Part shown: piece after piece, positions 22,176-32,327 of the stretch
Layout of the letters: every line of letters starts with the position of its first letter
How positions within the stretch are numbered: the stretch's first letter is position 1
Source: Asaia platycodi JCM 25414
Lineage (GTDB): Bacteria; Pseudomonadota; Alphaproteobacteria; Acetobacterales; Acetobacteraceae
Length of the DNA: 64,000 nt
Direction: 5' to 3'
Assembly: GCF_000614545.1 (NCBI RefSeq)
Contig: NZ_BAKW01000005.1
Location: 62,001-126,000, forward strand
The notes under the pieces: generated by a model
The model's input: the letters and a program-made list of their open reading frames with translations, nothing else
Database searches by the model: none
Told to the model about the DNA's origin: nothing
Translations under genes and position numbers: made by a program

Positions 22176-22674
22176 TCAGCGCGCAGCGTGCCAGCGTCGT
22201 GCCTGAAGCACAACGCTATAGCTGACAATGATGAAGAGCACGGCTGCGGCGATACCGCCGAGTACGGTCATTGAGACCGGCAGATGGAAGAGATAGGTCG
22301 GGTCGTCGCAGGGCTTGGCCGGGCGCATCGGCATGGAGCCATGCGGTCGCGGAAACTGGCGCCTGCGTGGAAAACGGGAGCATGGCACGCGGGAAGAGGC
22401 TTTCCCACCATTTCTGTTCGACGCCATTATGAATACCGGCCAGCATGACCGAGGCGGCGAGGGCGGGAAGGGCGAGCACGGTCGCCCAGAATCCGACCAT
22501 ACCGGGAATGAGCAGAGCAATCACGCCCAGAAAGGCGACGATGCGCCAGGGTGCGCGCTCGATCAGGCAGAGTTCGCACGGGGCGTAGCCGAGAATATGC
22601 TCCGCCCAATAGGCCGCAAAAAGCGCGGCGAAACCGGCGAAAAACATCAATCCACCGGTCAGTCGCGCAATCAT
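22176..22674 (-). CDS. dsbB: DsbB-like disulfide bond formation protein (one frameshift)
   Basis: About 166 residues with four predicted TM helices. The first periplasmic loop carries the redox pair PCELC (YAPCELCLIERAPWRI). The frame shifts near 22340, after FSTQAPVSAT. The other frame then gives RPAKPCDDPTYLFHLPVSMTVLGG and a final TM helix, so only one further Cys is visible in the second loop. It oxidises a DsbA-type protein and passes electrons to quinone. The ATG overlaps the otsA stop (ATGA), so it sits in the otsBA transcript. Confidence 0.78.
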
Positions 22675-24011
22675 TCCTGTCCTTTTGTCTCTCTGAGCAT
22701 TTCGAGAAAATTATCGGCCAGTTTGCAGCCGTATTCTGGGTGACGTCTCGGTGCAGAGCCTGCCAGCGTCTTTGCCGCTCTTCAAGGCTCATTGTGATCC
22801 CGGCATGAATTGCATCGGCAATGCTTCATGATCATAGGGATTGACCATGAGCGCTTCTTCCATTTCCGGTGCAGCACCGGCCAGGGAAGAGAGAATGAGT
22901 GCACCGGGATCTTCGGCACTCTGGGCCGCAACGAACTCCTTGGCGACCAGGTTCATGCCGTCTCGAAGGGGGGTGACGAGGGCAACATCGGCGATACGGT
23001 GGAACCCGGCAAGCACTTCGCGCGGCACGGACTGGGTCAGATAGCGTATGGGCGACCAGTCGAAATTGCCGTGCATGGCGTTGATATGACCCGCCATCTC
23101 ATCCAGCTCACGACGCAGGCGCGATAGCTGGCCACACCAGCGCGAGAGACCGGGGTGATCTGAAGCAGAACCGTCTCGCCCTTGTGCTCGGGATAACGGT
23201 TCAGAAACGTCTCGTAGCCATGGATGCGTTCGGGGATACCCTTTGAGTAGTCGAGGCGATCGACACCGAGAATGAGCTTGCGCCCACGAAGCGAGGCCTG
23301 CAGGCGCTGCACCTCCTCGGCCATCATGTTGTGGATGGCCTGCTCGCCGAACTCGACCGGATCGATGCCGATCGGGAAATGGGCGGCGCGGTTGGGCAGG
23401 TTATTGGCCTCGAAACAGCCATCCATATTGCGGGCGTCTTCGGCGGTCTGCACGCCAATCAAGTCATATGCGGCCATCTCGCGCAGCATTTCCTCGGCGC
23501 AAGGCAAGACGCGGGTCACGCTCCATGGCGGAAAGGGAATATGCAGGAAGAAGCCGATCTTGGCTTTCACCCCCCGCCTGCGCAGCTTCGCACCGAGCGG
23601 GAAGAGGTGATAATCGTGGATCCAGATCGTGTCGTCATCACGAAGCAATGGCACGAGCTGATCGGCGAAGAGCGCGTTGACCTCGCGATAGACCTTATAA
23701 TCGATCCGTTTGTAGTCGATGATCCCGATACGATAATGGCAGAGCGGCCAGAGCAGACCATTCGAGAAATTCTCGTAGAAATGCTCGTATTCGCTGCGCG
23801 TCAGATCGATCGTGGCGTAGGTGCAGCTCTCATGCGTATCGAGCTTGGCAGTCTGATCTTTCGACTGGCTGGTGTGGCGGCCCGACCAGCCGAACCAGAG
23901 GCTTTCAGTGCCGCGCACGGCATCGCGTACGCCCACGGCGAGGCCGCCTGCGGGCTGGCTGCGTTCACGAGGGGCGGGAACACGATTGGAAACGACAACG
24001 AGGCGACCCAT
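22671..24011 (-). CDS. otsA: Trehalose-6-phosphate synthase (three frameshifts)
   Basis: A GT20 enzyme of about 447 residues. It starts MGRLVVVSNRVPAPRE; later segments include WIHDYHLFPLGAKLRRRG, GVQTAEDARN and LGVDRLDYSKGIPERIHGYE. The frame changes near 23117 (SYRA / LRREL), 22808 (DHEAL / ADAIHAG) and 22710 (AANW / ADNFLEML). All are consistent with single-base losses in short G or C runs. It condenses UDP- or ADP-glucose with glucose-6-phosphate. OtsB, encoded upstream, removes the phosphate. The start shares one base with the otsB stop (TGATG). Confidence 0.88.
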
Positions 24012-24751
24012 CAGGCATTCTCCCCAAAGCGGGCGAGCCAGGCCCGAAAAGCATGGCCGGTCGGAAAATCATCGGGAATGAGATAGCCATAACCCCCAAG
24101 TGCTTTCGCAGCTCGCACGCCATCCATATCGGTCACATCATCGCCAACGAAAACGGGAACACGCCCGGCGAAAGGAGCTGTGCCATCAAAGCTTCGACAG
24201 CATTGCCTTTATGGATACCTGCAAGGCGGATCTCCCACGCCATCTTGGACGGGTGGATCTCGAAAACATCCTGCCCGGCAAGCCAGGACTCGATAGCCAC
24301 CTTGAAGGGCACCTCGGCAGCAGGATGGCCGCGATAATGCAGCACTAGACCGGCTTTCTTGCATTCCAGGGCCGTATTCGGGAAAGCCTTGACAAGGGCC
24401 TCTGCCTGCTGGTGCCAGAGGGAGGGAACAGGGCTGGCACTGACTGGCTCCTCAGCCCCGTCAGCTGCGGCGCAGGGTCAAACCATGCTCCCCAGCAACA
24501 GCAGTGGGAATGCCAGGCAGGAAATGATCGATCTGGGCGATAGGTCTGCCCGTCACGATGGCGAGGGCACCGCCACAGATCTCTTTCAGGCGCAGGAGGG
24601 TGTCGATGAGGCCGGGTTCAACCTGAACAGAGTCAGGGGTCGGTGCAATATCGACCAAAGTCCCGTCGAAATCGAGCAGAAAGGCCGTGCGATCCGGTGA
24701 GGGAACAGCGAGACCGAATGACGGAGAGGCCGAGGGAGAGGGGGTTGTCAT
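24011..24751 (-). CDS. otsB: Trehalose-6-phosphate phosphatase (two frameshifts)
   Basis: A HAD-family phosphatase of about 246 residues. Motif I is FLLDFDGTLVDIAP, followed by IVTGRP. Frame changes occur near 24463 (after LTLRR, continuing ADGAEEPVSASPVPSLWHQQ) and near 24175. The last part gives GRVPVFVGDDVTDMDGVRAAKALG, which holds the acidic motif, and ends just at the otsA start. First gene of the otsB-otsA-dsbB transcript. The start is chosen at MTTPSPSAS (24751); an upstream in-frame ATG at 24787 is possible. Confidence 0.85.
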
Positions 24752-24883
24752 GAGTCTGATAACTTCCTCATTGATACGCGGTTGCACCGAAATGCAGGGT
24801 CAGCCGCGTTATCACCCTCAAATCTGATCAGAATATGGTCAGACGGTCATTTCTGCCCGTGACTTATCTGATCTGTCAGTAAC

Positions 24884-25714
24884 TCACTGATTATAGGGCT
24901 GAGGCGGCGGAAGCGCCTGCTCGTTGCCGCCCATTGTGCTACTGCCAGAAAAAGGGGCCAGCTGCATCGGGCCGCCCGCGTCCTGACGCGGGGGTTGACC
25001 GGGCGTCTGATAGGGGGCCTGGCGGGGCGCAGCGGATGCTGGATGCGAAGGCGTTGCCACCTCCCCGAAGGGAGTCAGAGCCGTCGGGCCACCGGTCTGC
25101 GCGGCGGAAGGTCTGGCCGGAAGAGATCCCGAAGGAACGTTCGGCAATGTCTGCGACGGTAAGGCGCCGGGTGCTGCAGCATGGTTGGGGTCGTCCAGAT
25201 CGCCCGGTTGGTTCTGTGCGCCTTCGGGTGTCGCATTGGACAGCACGGGTACGACTGACTGGGGCAACGGAGCCAGAGCCGGATCGACCTTGGGACCGGA
25301 GCAGGAAATGATGGCGACGCCGTAAAGCGCGCTCTTGTATCCTGTCAGCGAGGGCTCTTCGGCCAGAATCCAGCCTTCATAATGTGCGCCCGGATCGGTG
25401 TCGTCGCTTGTGGTGATCAGGGCTGCGGAATCGCTGGGCAGGGTTTCGGGGCGCTCGACGCAGCGCGTGACGCCAAGATGCAGGCTGCGATACTGAGCTT
25501 GCCCGCCGACCGGGATTCTCAGGGTCTCGATATGGGAGTCGGTACGGTTGAGCACGCGGAGTACCGCCTCGCCGCGCCCCTGCCACAGATCGGCAGGGTA
25601 CATGACGGGTGGCGCGATGGCCTCTGCCGCAAGAGACGTGGGGATAACCGCACAAGGCGCCATGGCGAGAGGCAAAGCGACAAGCATCGCCGTTCGGGAG
25701 AGGGCGCGTTTCAT
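24884..25714 (-). CDS. DUF2155-domain secreted protein with proline-rich tail
   Basis: 276 residues: a signal peptide, then a DUF2155-like domain (about residues 45-145). The domain has AVLRVLNRTDSHIETLRIPVG, a conserved Cys in LGVTRCVERP, the GWILAEEPSLTG segment and a closing VAIISC. About 130 residues of Pro/Ala/Gln-rich low-complexity sequence end the protein. The family is periplasmic with unknown role and often sits near envelope genes. Here it follows mlaD and a 68-residue ORF, with ATGA overlaps linking all three. Confidence 0.75.
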   Translation of the reverse strand: MKRALSRTAMLVALPLAMAPCAVIPTSLAAEAIAPPVMYPADLWQGRGEAVLRVLNRTDSHIETLRIPVGGQAQYRSLHLGVTRCVERPETLPSDSAALITTSDDTDPGAHYEGWILAEEPSLTGYKSALYGVAIISCSGPKVDPALAPLPQSVVPVLSNATPEGAQNQPGDLDDPNHAAAPGALPSQTLPNVPSGSLPARPSAAQTGGPTALTPFGEVATPSHPASAAPRQAPYQTPGQPPRQDAGGPMQLAPFSGSSTMGGNEQALPPPQPYNQ

Positions 25715-25917
25715 GCGTTGAGCTCCTTGAGTGCTGCGACCATATCGACCAGATGGCGTCGCATCGCGTCTGGATCGACTCCCATCAGCAGCGCGTCTTC
25801 GAACACATCCTGCAGGGTCTGGCGCAGCTCGGTCTCGTTTTCTCTCAGCACCTTGAGTTTCTCGACGCAGGCGATGGGGGCGCCCTGACGATCAATCCAG
25901 CGGGTGGGGCTGCTCAT
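25711..25917 (-). CDS. Small conserved-looking protein between mlaD and the DUF2155 gene
   Basis: 68 residues, mostly one acidic amphipathic helical region (LRENETELRQTLQDVFEDALLMGVDPDAMRRHLVDMV). No signal peptide or TM helix. Both ends overlap neighbours by four bases (ATGA), which supports a real translated gene in the operon. I do not recognise a family. A role with the Mla-type lipid transport protein is only a context guess. Confidence 0.6.
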   Translation of the reverse strand: MSSPTRWIDRQGAPIACVEKLKVLRENETELRQTLQDVFEDALLMGVDPDAMRRHLVDMVAALKELNA

Positions 25918-26414
25918 TGGGCAGCGGCCTTGCGGCTTTTATCGAGCGAGTCCGTCACAGAGAAGATGAACTTGCTCAGAAGCTGTTCGAGACTGATCGC
26001 GCCCTGTGTCTGCGACACGATGCCACCCGGCTTGAGGTTTTTCTCATCACCGCCGGGAGAGAGGGCAATGTATTTGCCACCGAGAAGGCTGTCTGAGGTG
26101 ACGATGGCCGCGCTATCGGTCGGCAGTTCAATTCCGTCACGCACCGTGAAGTTGACCTCAGCACGATAGCTTTTGGGATCGACCGTCTCGGAGGTCACAT
26201 GACCAACTGTTATGCCGGCCAGCCGTACGTCGGAGCCTACTGACAGCCCATCGATCTGGTTGAAGACGGCGCGCAGCGTATAGCCATCCGTGCCGCCCTG
26301 ACTGCGCCCCAGAACGGCCAGCACCAGAAGCCCGGCCAGAATGGCAAGCACCAGAAAGCCGGTCGTCAGTTCGAGAAGATCGCGACGGGGACGAACGCCA
26401 GACAATGAACTCAT
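25914..26414 (-). CDS. mlaD: MlaD-like MCE-domain protein
   Basis: 166 residues: one N-terminal TM helix (LTTGFLVLAILAGLLVLAVLG), then an MCE domain with GLSVGSDVRLAGITVGHV and SDSLLGGKYIALSPGG. This is the size and pattern of MlaD, the hexameric periplasmic ring that shuttles phospholipids for outer-membrane asymmetry. The mlaE, mlaF and mlaC genes are not adjacent, so the other parts must be encoded elsewhere. Confidence 0.88.
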   Translation of the reverse strand: MSSLSGVRPRRDLLELTTGFLVLAILAGLLVLAVLGRSQGGTDGYTLRAVFNQIDGLSVGSDVRLAGITVGHVTSETVDPKSYRAEVNFTVRDGIELPTDSAAIVTSDSLLGGKYIALSPGGDEKNLKPGGIVSQTQGAISLEQLLSKFIFSVTDSLDKSRKAAAQ

Positions 26415-26633
26415 GGTGATTTGGAACTCACAGGCTTGGGCCGCGCAAGGAATGACGCAGGAAAAACGATCCGTTTCAGTCCTACAGGCTTCGCTTGCCA
26501 GCGTCCATCACCCTGCCCGGGATTGGGTCGGGGAATGTTATCCACCATATCCCCATTATGCGGACCATTATCCCCTGTCTGCGCGGTCGAATGCCCCTTT
26601 TCCAGCCCCGATTCGGAGCCTAGATTCACAGGC

Positions 26634-28186
26634 ATGACAACGCTTCTCCAGTGGAACGGGGTGCGTATGCGCATCGCGCATGTCGCTGCCGATCCTGACG
26701 ATCTCGCCCTGCGTGCCGTAACGCTTCCTGCCAGTTGGGAAGACGAGGCGGCGGTTGCGCTCCTGCAGCTTTCGGGCGCGACGGGCGCCTTGCGCCTGTC
26801 GGGCGAAGCCGCACGCTGGCTCGACCGTCTTGGCAGCCTGCCTGCCCTGCCCGGCGAGATGGAAAATCTGTGCCTGCGCTGGGTCCGGCTCTTGCAGGCG
26901 GCCTGCTAGCCCGCCAGATCGCGCCGTTGGCCGCGTTCTGGCAGGGGCAGGTTGATCGCCGTTCCGGTTTCGTGGTCAATCTCGCTGCGTTTGTCCAGGA
27001 AGGCGATTTCGACGGAGAGCGTTTTGTCGAGACCCTGCGTCTCGCCTGCGTGGCGCTGCGTCGGTTGCATGCTGTCAACGGGCCTATGCTTAATGGCGAA
27101 TTGCCGCTTTTCGATGCCCCCTCGACTTCCGCGCCGGAGCAGGACGGTCTCGGTGGTCCGGCAGGCACGCTGCTTCTGACCAACCTTGATAGTTGTCTTG
27201 CCCTGATGGGGCTCGATTACGACAGCGAGAGCGGGCGCGATGCCGCCTGCTATCTGAGCTGGCTTGCGACGTCTCTCGCCCGTCAGGGCGCTGGCCCCGT
27301 GCCGCTGCCCCCCATCTCCTGCCCGATAGCCGGGCTCGAGATCACAGGGCGCCAGATACGCGACGAGATGGAAGACAGCCTGCCCGATCTGCCCAACCGC
27401 GCTCTGATCGAAACCGGTTTTTCCCTGCCCGGCCCTGTCGATGCATTGCTCGGTGTCGAATCCTGCGGTCTGGCGCCAATCTTCTCGCCGCTGCGCGCCG
27501 ATGGTCATCTGCGTGTAAGTGCCATGTCGCGTCTGGCCCATCGCGGGCTGAGCCTCGAAGCGGCTCTGGCTTCTGCCGTTCTCGGCGAGAATCCGCTGCC
27601 GCAGCCAGGGCCGCAAGCGCATCTGTCGATGCACCGCGCCCTGACGGGCTTCGTCGATCGTATGCCTGCGCGTCCCGACCCGCGCGTCTCGCTGCCGCTC
27701 ACAGCGCGTCTGGAACGCGGTGCGCGTCGCCCTCTGCCCGCCCGCCATGGCGGGTTTACGCAGCGCACAGCCATTGGCGGCCATCGCCTCTATCTGCGCA
27801 CGGGTGAATATGAAGATGGCTCGCTCGGCGAGATTTCCCTGACGCCGGGGCGTGAAAGCTCGATGGTGCGAGGCCTGCTCGAAAGTGTCGGTCAGGCCGT
27901 CACGATCGGCCTGCAGCATGGCGCGCCTTTGTCGGCTTATGTCGAGCAGTTTGCGCATACCCGTTTCGGGCCTGCGGGCACGGTCGAGGGTGACCCGGTG
28001 GCGGCCTATGCCTCATCGCTGCTTGATTATGCATTCAGGGCGCTGTCAGATAGCTATCTGGGCAAGCGTCTGCCCGACAGTGCGCCGGAAGATCCTCATG
28101 TGATCGAAGAGGATCCGATGTTGCCGCTCGATATCCCCGGTGATCTCCCCCCGCGTGACCGCGGCAGGCTGCGTCTGGTCAGCTGA
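26634..28186 (+). CDS. Class II ribonucleotide reductase-like TSCPD protein, probable pseudoenzyme (one frameshift)
   Basis: About 517 residues starting MTTLLQWNGVRMRIAHV. One missing base near 26895 splits it (LCLRWVRLL / AGGLLARQIAPL). The middle retains segments that parallel B12-dependent NrdJ: LTNLDSCLALMGLDYDSESGRDAACYLSWL and DALLGVESCGLAPIFSPL. The end has a TSCPD-like tail (YEDGSLGEISLTPGRESSMVRG, then ISLGLQ-type and FAHTRFGPAGTVEGDPVAAYASSLLDYAFRAL). The catalytic-Cys barrel core and the C-terminal CxxC shuttle seen in active NrdJ are not visible. I infer a degenerate paralogue; its present role is unknown. It is followed closely by a ridA-family gene. Confidence 0.65.
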
Positions 28187-28215
28187 GGGGGCACCCTCAG
28201 CAAGGAGACTGGTCC

Positions 28216-28680
28216 ATGTCTGAAACACCGTCCATGCGCCTCGCAGCGCTCGGCCTTCATCTTCCCAAGGCGGCGGCACCGGTCGCCACCTATGTGCCGG
28301 TGGCGCGAACGGGTTCGCTGCTCGTCGTGTCAGGGCAATTGCCGCTTTCTGGTGGCACGCTCAAGGCGACGGGAAAGCTGGGTGAGGACGTCTCTCCCGA
28401 ACTGGGGCGCGAATGCGCCGAACTTTGTCTTCTGAATGTTCTGGCGCAGGTCCAGGCCGAGCTGGGTGATCTGTCGAAGGTCAAGCGCATCGTGCGTCTT
28501 GGTGGCTTTATCGCCTGCACCCCCGATTTCACCCAGCATGCCACAGTCATGAATGGCGCGTCCGATCTGGCTGTTGCCGTGTTCGGTGATGCTGGGCGTC
28601 ACGCACGCTCGACGATCGGTGTGCCCTCCCTGCCGCTCGACGCGCCTGTCGAAGTCGAGGCGCTGATCGAGATCGTCTGA
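28216..28680 (+). CDS. RidA (YjgF/UK114) family protein
   Basis: 154 residues, longer than canonical RidA (about 128). It has the family core: LLVVSGQLPL, a central helix ECAELCLLNVLAQVQAELGDLSKV, GFIACTPDFTQHATVMNGASDL and HARSTIGVPSLPLDAPVEVEALIEI at the end, including the Arg before the final strand. Canonical members deaminate reactive enamine/imine intermediates. The extra length suggests a Rid subgroup whose substrate I cannot assign. It starts 30 bases after the RNR-like gene, with AAGGAG before ATG 28216. Confidence 0.85.
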   Translation: MSETPSMRLAALGLHLPKAAAPVATYVPVARTGSLLVVSGQLPLSGGTLKATGKLGEDVSPELGRECAELCLLNVLAQVQAELGDLSKVKRIVRLGGFIACTPDFTQHATVMNGASDLAVAVFGDAGRHARSTIGVPSLPLDAPVEVEALIEIV

Positions 28681-28757
28681 TCTCTGAATGTGAGCTTCTG
28701 CCGTTTTTCAATCGTGACCCTTTGACGGCGGTTGATTCGGTCTCAGGGACGGCCCAC

Positions 28758-29920
28758 ATGCCCAACATGACGGACTGGTCCCTGACGCTTCACGCTTCCA
28801 TTACCGAAATAGGTGCCGCTGCGTGGGATCGCTGCGCGGGGGATGACAACCCCTTTCTCAGCCACGCGTTTTTTCTGTCTCTGGAAGAAAGCGGCTCCGT
28901 CGGTGCGCGGACGGGCTGGCTGCCGCGCTATGCAGCCTTGCGTGATGGAGACGGGCTCGTAGCGGTGGCGCCCCTTTTCCTCAAGGGGCACTCCTACGGG
29001 GAATATGTTTTCGATCAGAGCTGGGCGCGCGCTTACGAGCAGGCAGGGGGACAATACTACCCCAAGTTGCAGATCGCCGTACCGTTTTCCCCTGTTAGCG
29101 GGCAACGTCTCCTCATAGATCCCGGCCAGCTGGCGCAGGACACGATCAGGGCGTTTTCGGCGATGCGCTGCGTCAGGCCTGCGAGGAACTCGGCCTCTCT
29201 TCCGTCCATATGAGTTTCTGCACTGAGGCCGAGCAGGATGTGCTTGCTGGTCATGGCTGGATGAAACGCATCGGGCTGCAATATCACTGGCATAATCAGG
29301 GTTATGCCGATTTCGAGCAGTTTCTCGACGCTTTGGCCTCGCGCAAGCGCAAGGGCATCAGGCGTGAGCGGCGTGAGGCGCAAAGCTGCGGTCTGGCGTT
29401 TCGCACATTGCGCGGGCCGGAAATCACGGCGCAGGACTGGGACAGGTTTTACGCATTTTACCAGGCGACAATCGATCGCAAATGGGGGCAAGCCTATCTG
29501 ACGCGCAGTTTTTTCACCGCACTGTCAGAGCGCCTGGGCGACCGCATAGTGCTGATGCAGGCGCTACATCAGGGCGAGCCTGTGGCAGCGGCGCTCAATC
29601 TAGCCGGGCGCGATACACTCTATGGACGCAACTGGGGCTGCGAAGGCGACTGGCCCTTTCTGCATTTCGAGTTGTGTTATTATCAGGCCATCGATTTTGC
29701 CATTGCCGAAGGTCTGGCACGGGTCGAGGCAGGCGCACAGGGCGAGCACAAGATCCAGCGCGGCTATCTGCCGAGTCTGACCTTTTCCAGCCATTTCATA
29801 CGCGATCCGGCCCTCGCCAGGGCCGTGGGGCCGTTTCTGGAAGAAGAGCGTGCAGCGATTTTGCAGGAGAAAGAGGGACTTGCCTCGTTCTCGCCCTATC
29901 GGCATGAAAATAGTTGTTGA
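28758..29920 (+). CDS. COG3146/DUF482 GNAT-type acyltransferase-like protein (one frameshift)
   Basis: About 387 residues when joined across an indel near 29157 (AFS / GDALRQACEELGLSS). The N-terminal part has NPFLSHAFFLSLEESGSVGARTGWLPRY. The second part has KRKGIRRERREAQSCGLAFRTL, YAFYQATIDRKWGQAYLTRSFF and a C-terminal YLPSLTFSSHFI. This is the pattern of the COG3146 'peptidogalycan biosynthesis' proteins related to Fem/GNAT folds. Biochemical function is unproven. ATG 28758 is the most likely start; 28767 is also possible. Confidence 0.78.
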
Positions 29921-29932
29921 GAACGACTCTCA
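29918..29932 (+). promoter_or_regulatory. Fur-like box TGAGAACGACTCTCA
   Basis: A 15-base inverted repeat (TGAGA-N5-TCTCA, near-perfect 7-1-7 form) overlaps the stop codon of the preceding gene. Its layout resembles Fur boxes of the TGAGAATCATTCTCA type. It would sit about 155 bases before the small ORF at 30086. No iron-uptake gene lies directly downstream. Confidence 0.4.
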
Positions 29933-30085
29933 CTATCATATAGGCTGAATTTCTCGTCAGCACGCGGGGGCGCTCTCCGCGTCTTTCCGAATGGCTCTTC
30001 GGCCTTTCGGATCGTTGTTTTCATGCGCCTTATCCGTCTGATGGAATGATCGGGTCGGAGGGTGCAGTCGTGAGGGTCAGACTGA

Positions 30086-30277
30086 ATGATCAGATATCTT
30101 TCGACCGGTGCCGCCGATCTTTCCCGCCTGTTGGCGCAGAGCCATTCGGCACAGCCATCGCCCGTCTGGGCTGAAGCACAGCTTTTTTTCGGCTTCGATT
30201 CCGTCGAGCGCAACGAGGCCGCAGGCCTCGTGACGTCCGGTGGCTGGGCGGAACATGCCGAGGCCGTCGCCGGTTAA
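30086..30277 (+). CDS. Small unrecognised protein downstream of a Fur-like box
   Basis: 63 residues (MIRYLSTGAADLSRLLAQ through WAEHAEAVAG). No Cys, no TM helix, no signal peptide. Codons show the high third-position GC of neighbouring genes. A GAGGG lies 12 bases before the ATG, and a strong hairpin begins 7 bases after the stop. These three features argue for a real gene, but I do not recognise a family. It could instead be a leader or remnant. Confidence 0.4.
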   Translation: MIRYLSTGAADLSRLLAQSHSAQPSPVWAEAQLFFGFDSVERNEAAGLVTSGGWAEHAEAVAG

Positions 30278-30283
30278 GGTCGA

Positions 30284-30306
30284 CCCTCCTGCTCGGTGCA
30301 GGAGGG
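30284..30306. terminator. Hairpin between convergent genes
   Basis: A perfect 9-bp stem CCCTCCTGC / GCAGGAGGG with a TCGGT loop lies between the small + strand ORF and the end of the minus-strand M1 peptidase gene. No T run on either side, so termination may be partial. Confidence 0.5.
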
Positions 30307-30313
30307 CTGTGAC

Positions 30314-32327
30314 TCAGGGATGAGCCGTGGTCGCAGGAGTGATGACCAGCCCGTTCCGGTCAGGCATCGGCAGACCCTGATCTGGGTCGAGCGCAATGGT
30401 CTTGACTGCACCATGATCGGGGAAAGTCAGGCTCAGCCTGTCATGCAGCATCCAGCTTCGGTGGGGATAACCCGGTCGGTCCTGGAGCCATCCTGCAAGG
30501 TGATGCGCAGCTTCACGGGCAGCATCAGCTTGCCCTCGTTGCGCACGCCGACGCTGATCGTGCTTTGCTCACCTTGTTTGGCAGGGCTCTGAGAGAAGCC
30601 GTCCAGACGATATTGCGGCCACCAGTTTTCGAAGTACCAGCCGCGCCAGAACCAAGTCAGATCTTCGCCCGCCTCGCTCGACATGAAGCGGAAGAAATCC
30701 GAAGGCGTCGGGTGTTTGAATGCCCAGGCACGGATATAGGCCCGGAAAGCAGGATCGAAGCGGTCTGGCCCGAGGATTTGCTCGCGCAGCAGCATCAGTC
30801 CGTAAGCCCCTTTGAAATAGGTTACTTTGTGACGGTATTTCTCGGGTACGAGTTCGGCTGGCATCATCAGGGTCGGGGCGTCTGAAGCCGTCAGGACCGG
30901 TACGATATCCTTGGCCGGATCGCCGGTTTCGGGCGCGAATTCAGCGTCTTTTTTCGGCGCATATTCACCATGATTGAAATGCTGCGAGGCGTAGGCATCG
31001 ATGAAAGTGTTGAATCCCTCATCCATGAAGGCATGACGGCGCTCATTGCTGCCAACGATCATCGGAAACCAGCCATGACCGAGCTCATGGGTGGTGATCC
31101 AGAACAGAACGTCGTTCTTGTCCTGCCAGCCATCGAAGACGATGCCGGGATATTCCATGCCCGCGCCATGTCCGCCCAGATTGACGGCGTTGGGCCAGGG
31201 ATAGGGGTACCATTGCGACGAGAAATACTCGATCGCGTGTTTCACATACTCCGTAGAGCGGTCCCAGGCCTGAGGGCCTGCGCCTTCACGCGGATAAACC
31301 GACATGGCAAGACGAGGTTGCGGCTTCTGGCCCCTGGCCACAGGAAGGGCGGGCAGGTCGAGTTTTGCAGCGTCCCACACGAAAGCCGATGAGGCGGCAA
31401 AGGCGACGTCTCGCGTGTTCTCCATATGGAAGCGCCAGGTCTTCTCGCCAGAGCGCGCCAGATGGCTCGCCTGGTCGAGCACGTCCTGCGGGGTACGGAT
31501 CAGCACCCGCTTGTCGCTTTTCGCCGCCTCGGCCAGACGTGCGCGCTCTGTAGCGGTCAGCACGTCCTGCGGGTTGGTCAGCGCCCCGGAGCCGACCACG
31601 GTGAAGTTCCACGGCACGGTTACGGCATAATCGATGGTGCCGTATTCGAGATAGAATTCCTGCCCGAGATAGGGGAGCGTGTCCCAGCCACGCAGATCGT
31701 CATAGACGCAGAGCCGGGGATACCATTGGGCGACTTCGAAAATGGTCCCGTCCTTGACCGGGGTGACCGCCGTGCGTCCGCCCCATTCACCGGGAATGGT
31801 GTGATGCCAGGTGACGTGAAGCTTCAGCACATGCCCGGAAGCTGCCAGAGGCTCTGGCAGACTGACCTGCATGCGGGTATCGGAAATACGGAATTTCGAG
31901 GGGGTTTCGACGCCGTTCGCCTCGATCGTCACGCGCTCGATGGTATAGCCCTCGGAACTGGCCGGATGCCAGTCGGGAAAAGCCACCCAGGAGCGGGAAT
32001 CCTTGCGGTACAGGTTCTGGTCGAGCTGCAACCAGAGCACGTCGAGCGTATCGGGGCTGTTATTGGTATAGGTGATCGTCTCGGTGCCGGTCAGCACGTG
32101 GCTGGCCGTATCGATGCGCGAGTCGATGCGATAATCGGCACGGTTCTGCCAATAGGCTGGTCCGGGGCGCCCGGAGCCGCTGCGCCAGATATCGGGCGCA
32201 TCCGGCAGGACCAGCGTGTCGAAGACGGGCGCATCGATAGCGGCATATTCTGGCTGGGGGCCGGGCGCGCTGCAAGCGCCGTGCCCAGGCAGGACGCCAG
32301 ACCGAAAAGGGGGATAAACAGACGCAT
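30314..32327 (-). CDS. Secreted M1-family metallopeptidase (two frameshifts)
   Basis: About 671 residues. The start is ATG 32327 with GAGG upstream, giving signal peptide MRLFIPLFGLASCLGTALAA. One base is missing near 32247; the chain resumes PEYAAIDAPVFDTLVLPD. The M1 core shows the GAGMEYPGIVFDG exopeptidase-type loop and the zinc motif HELGHGWFPMIVGSNE, with E in the third ligand position. A second indel near 30453 (PTEA / MLHDRLSLTF) leads to the stop at 30316-30314. The long ORF reading start at 32391 lacks a signal peptide and is an artefact. Likely a periplasmic or exported aminopeptidase. Confidence 0.86.
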
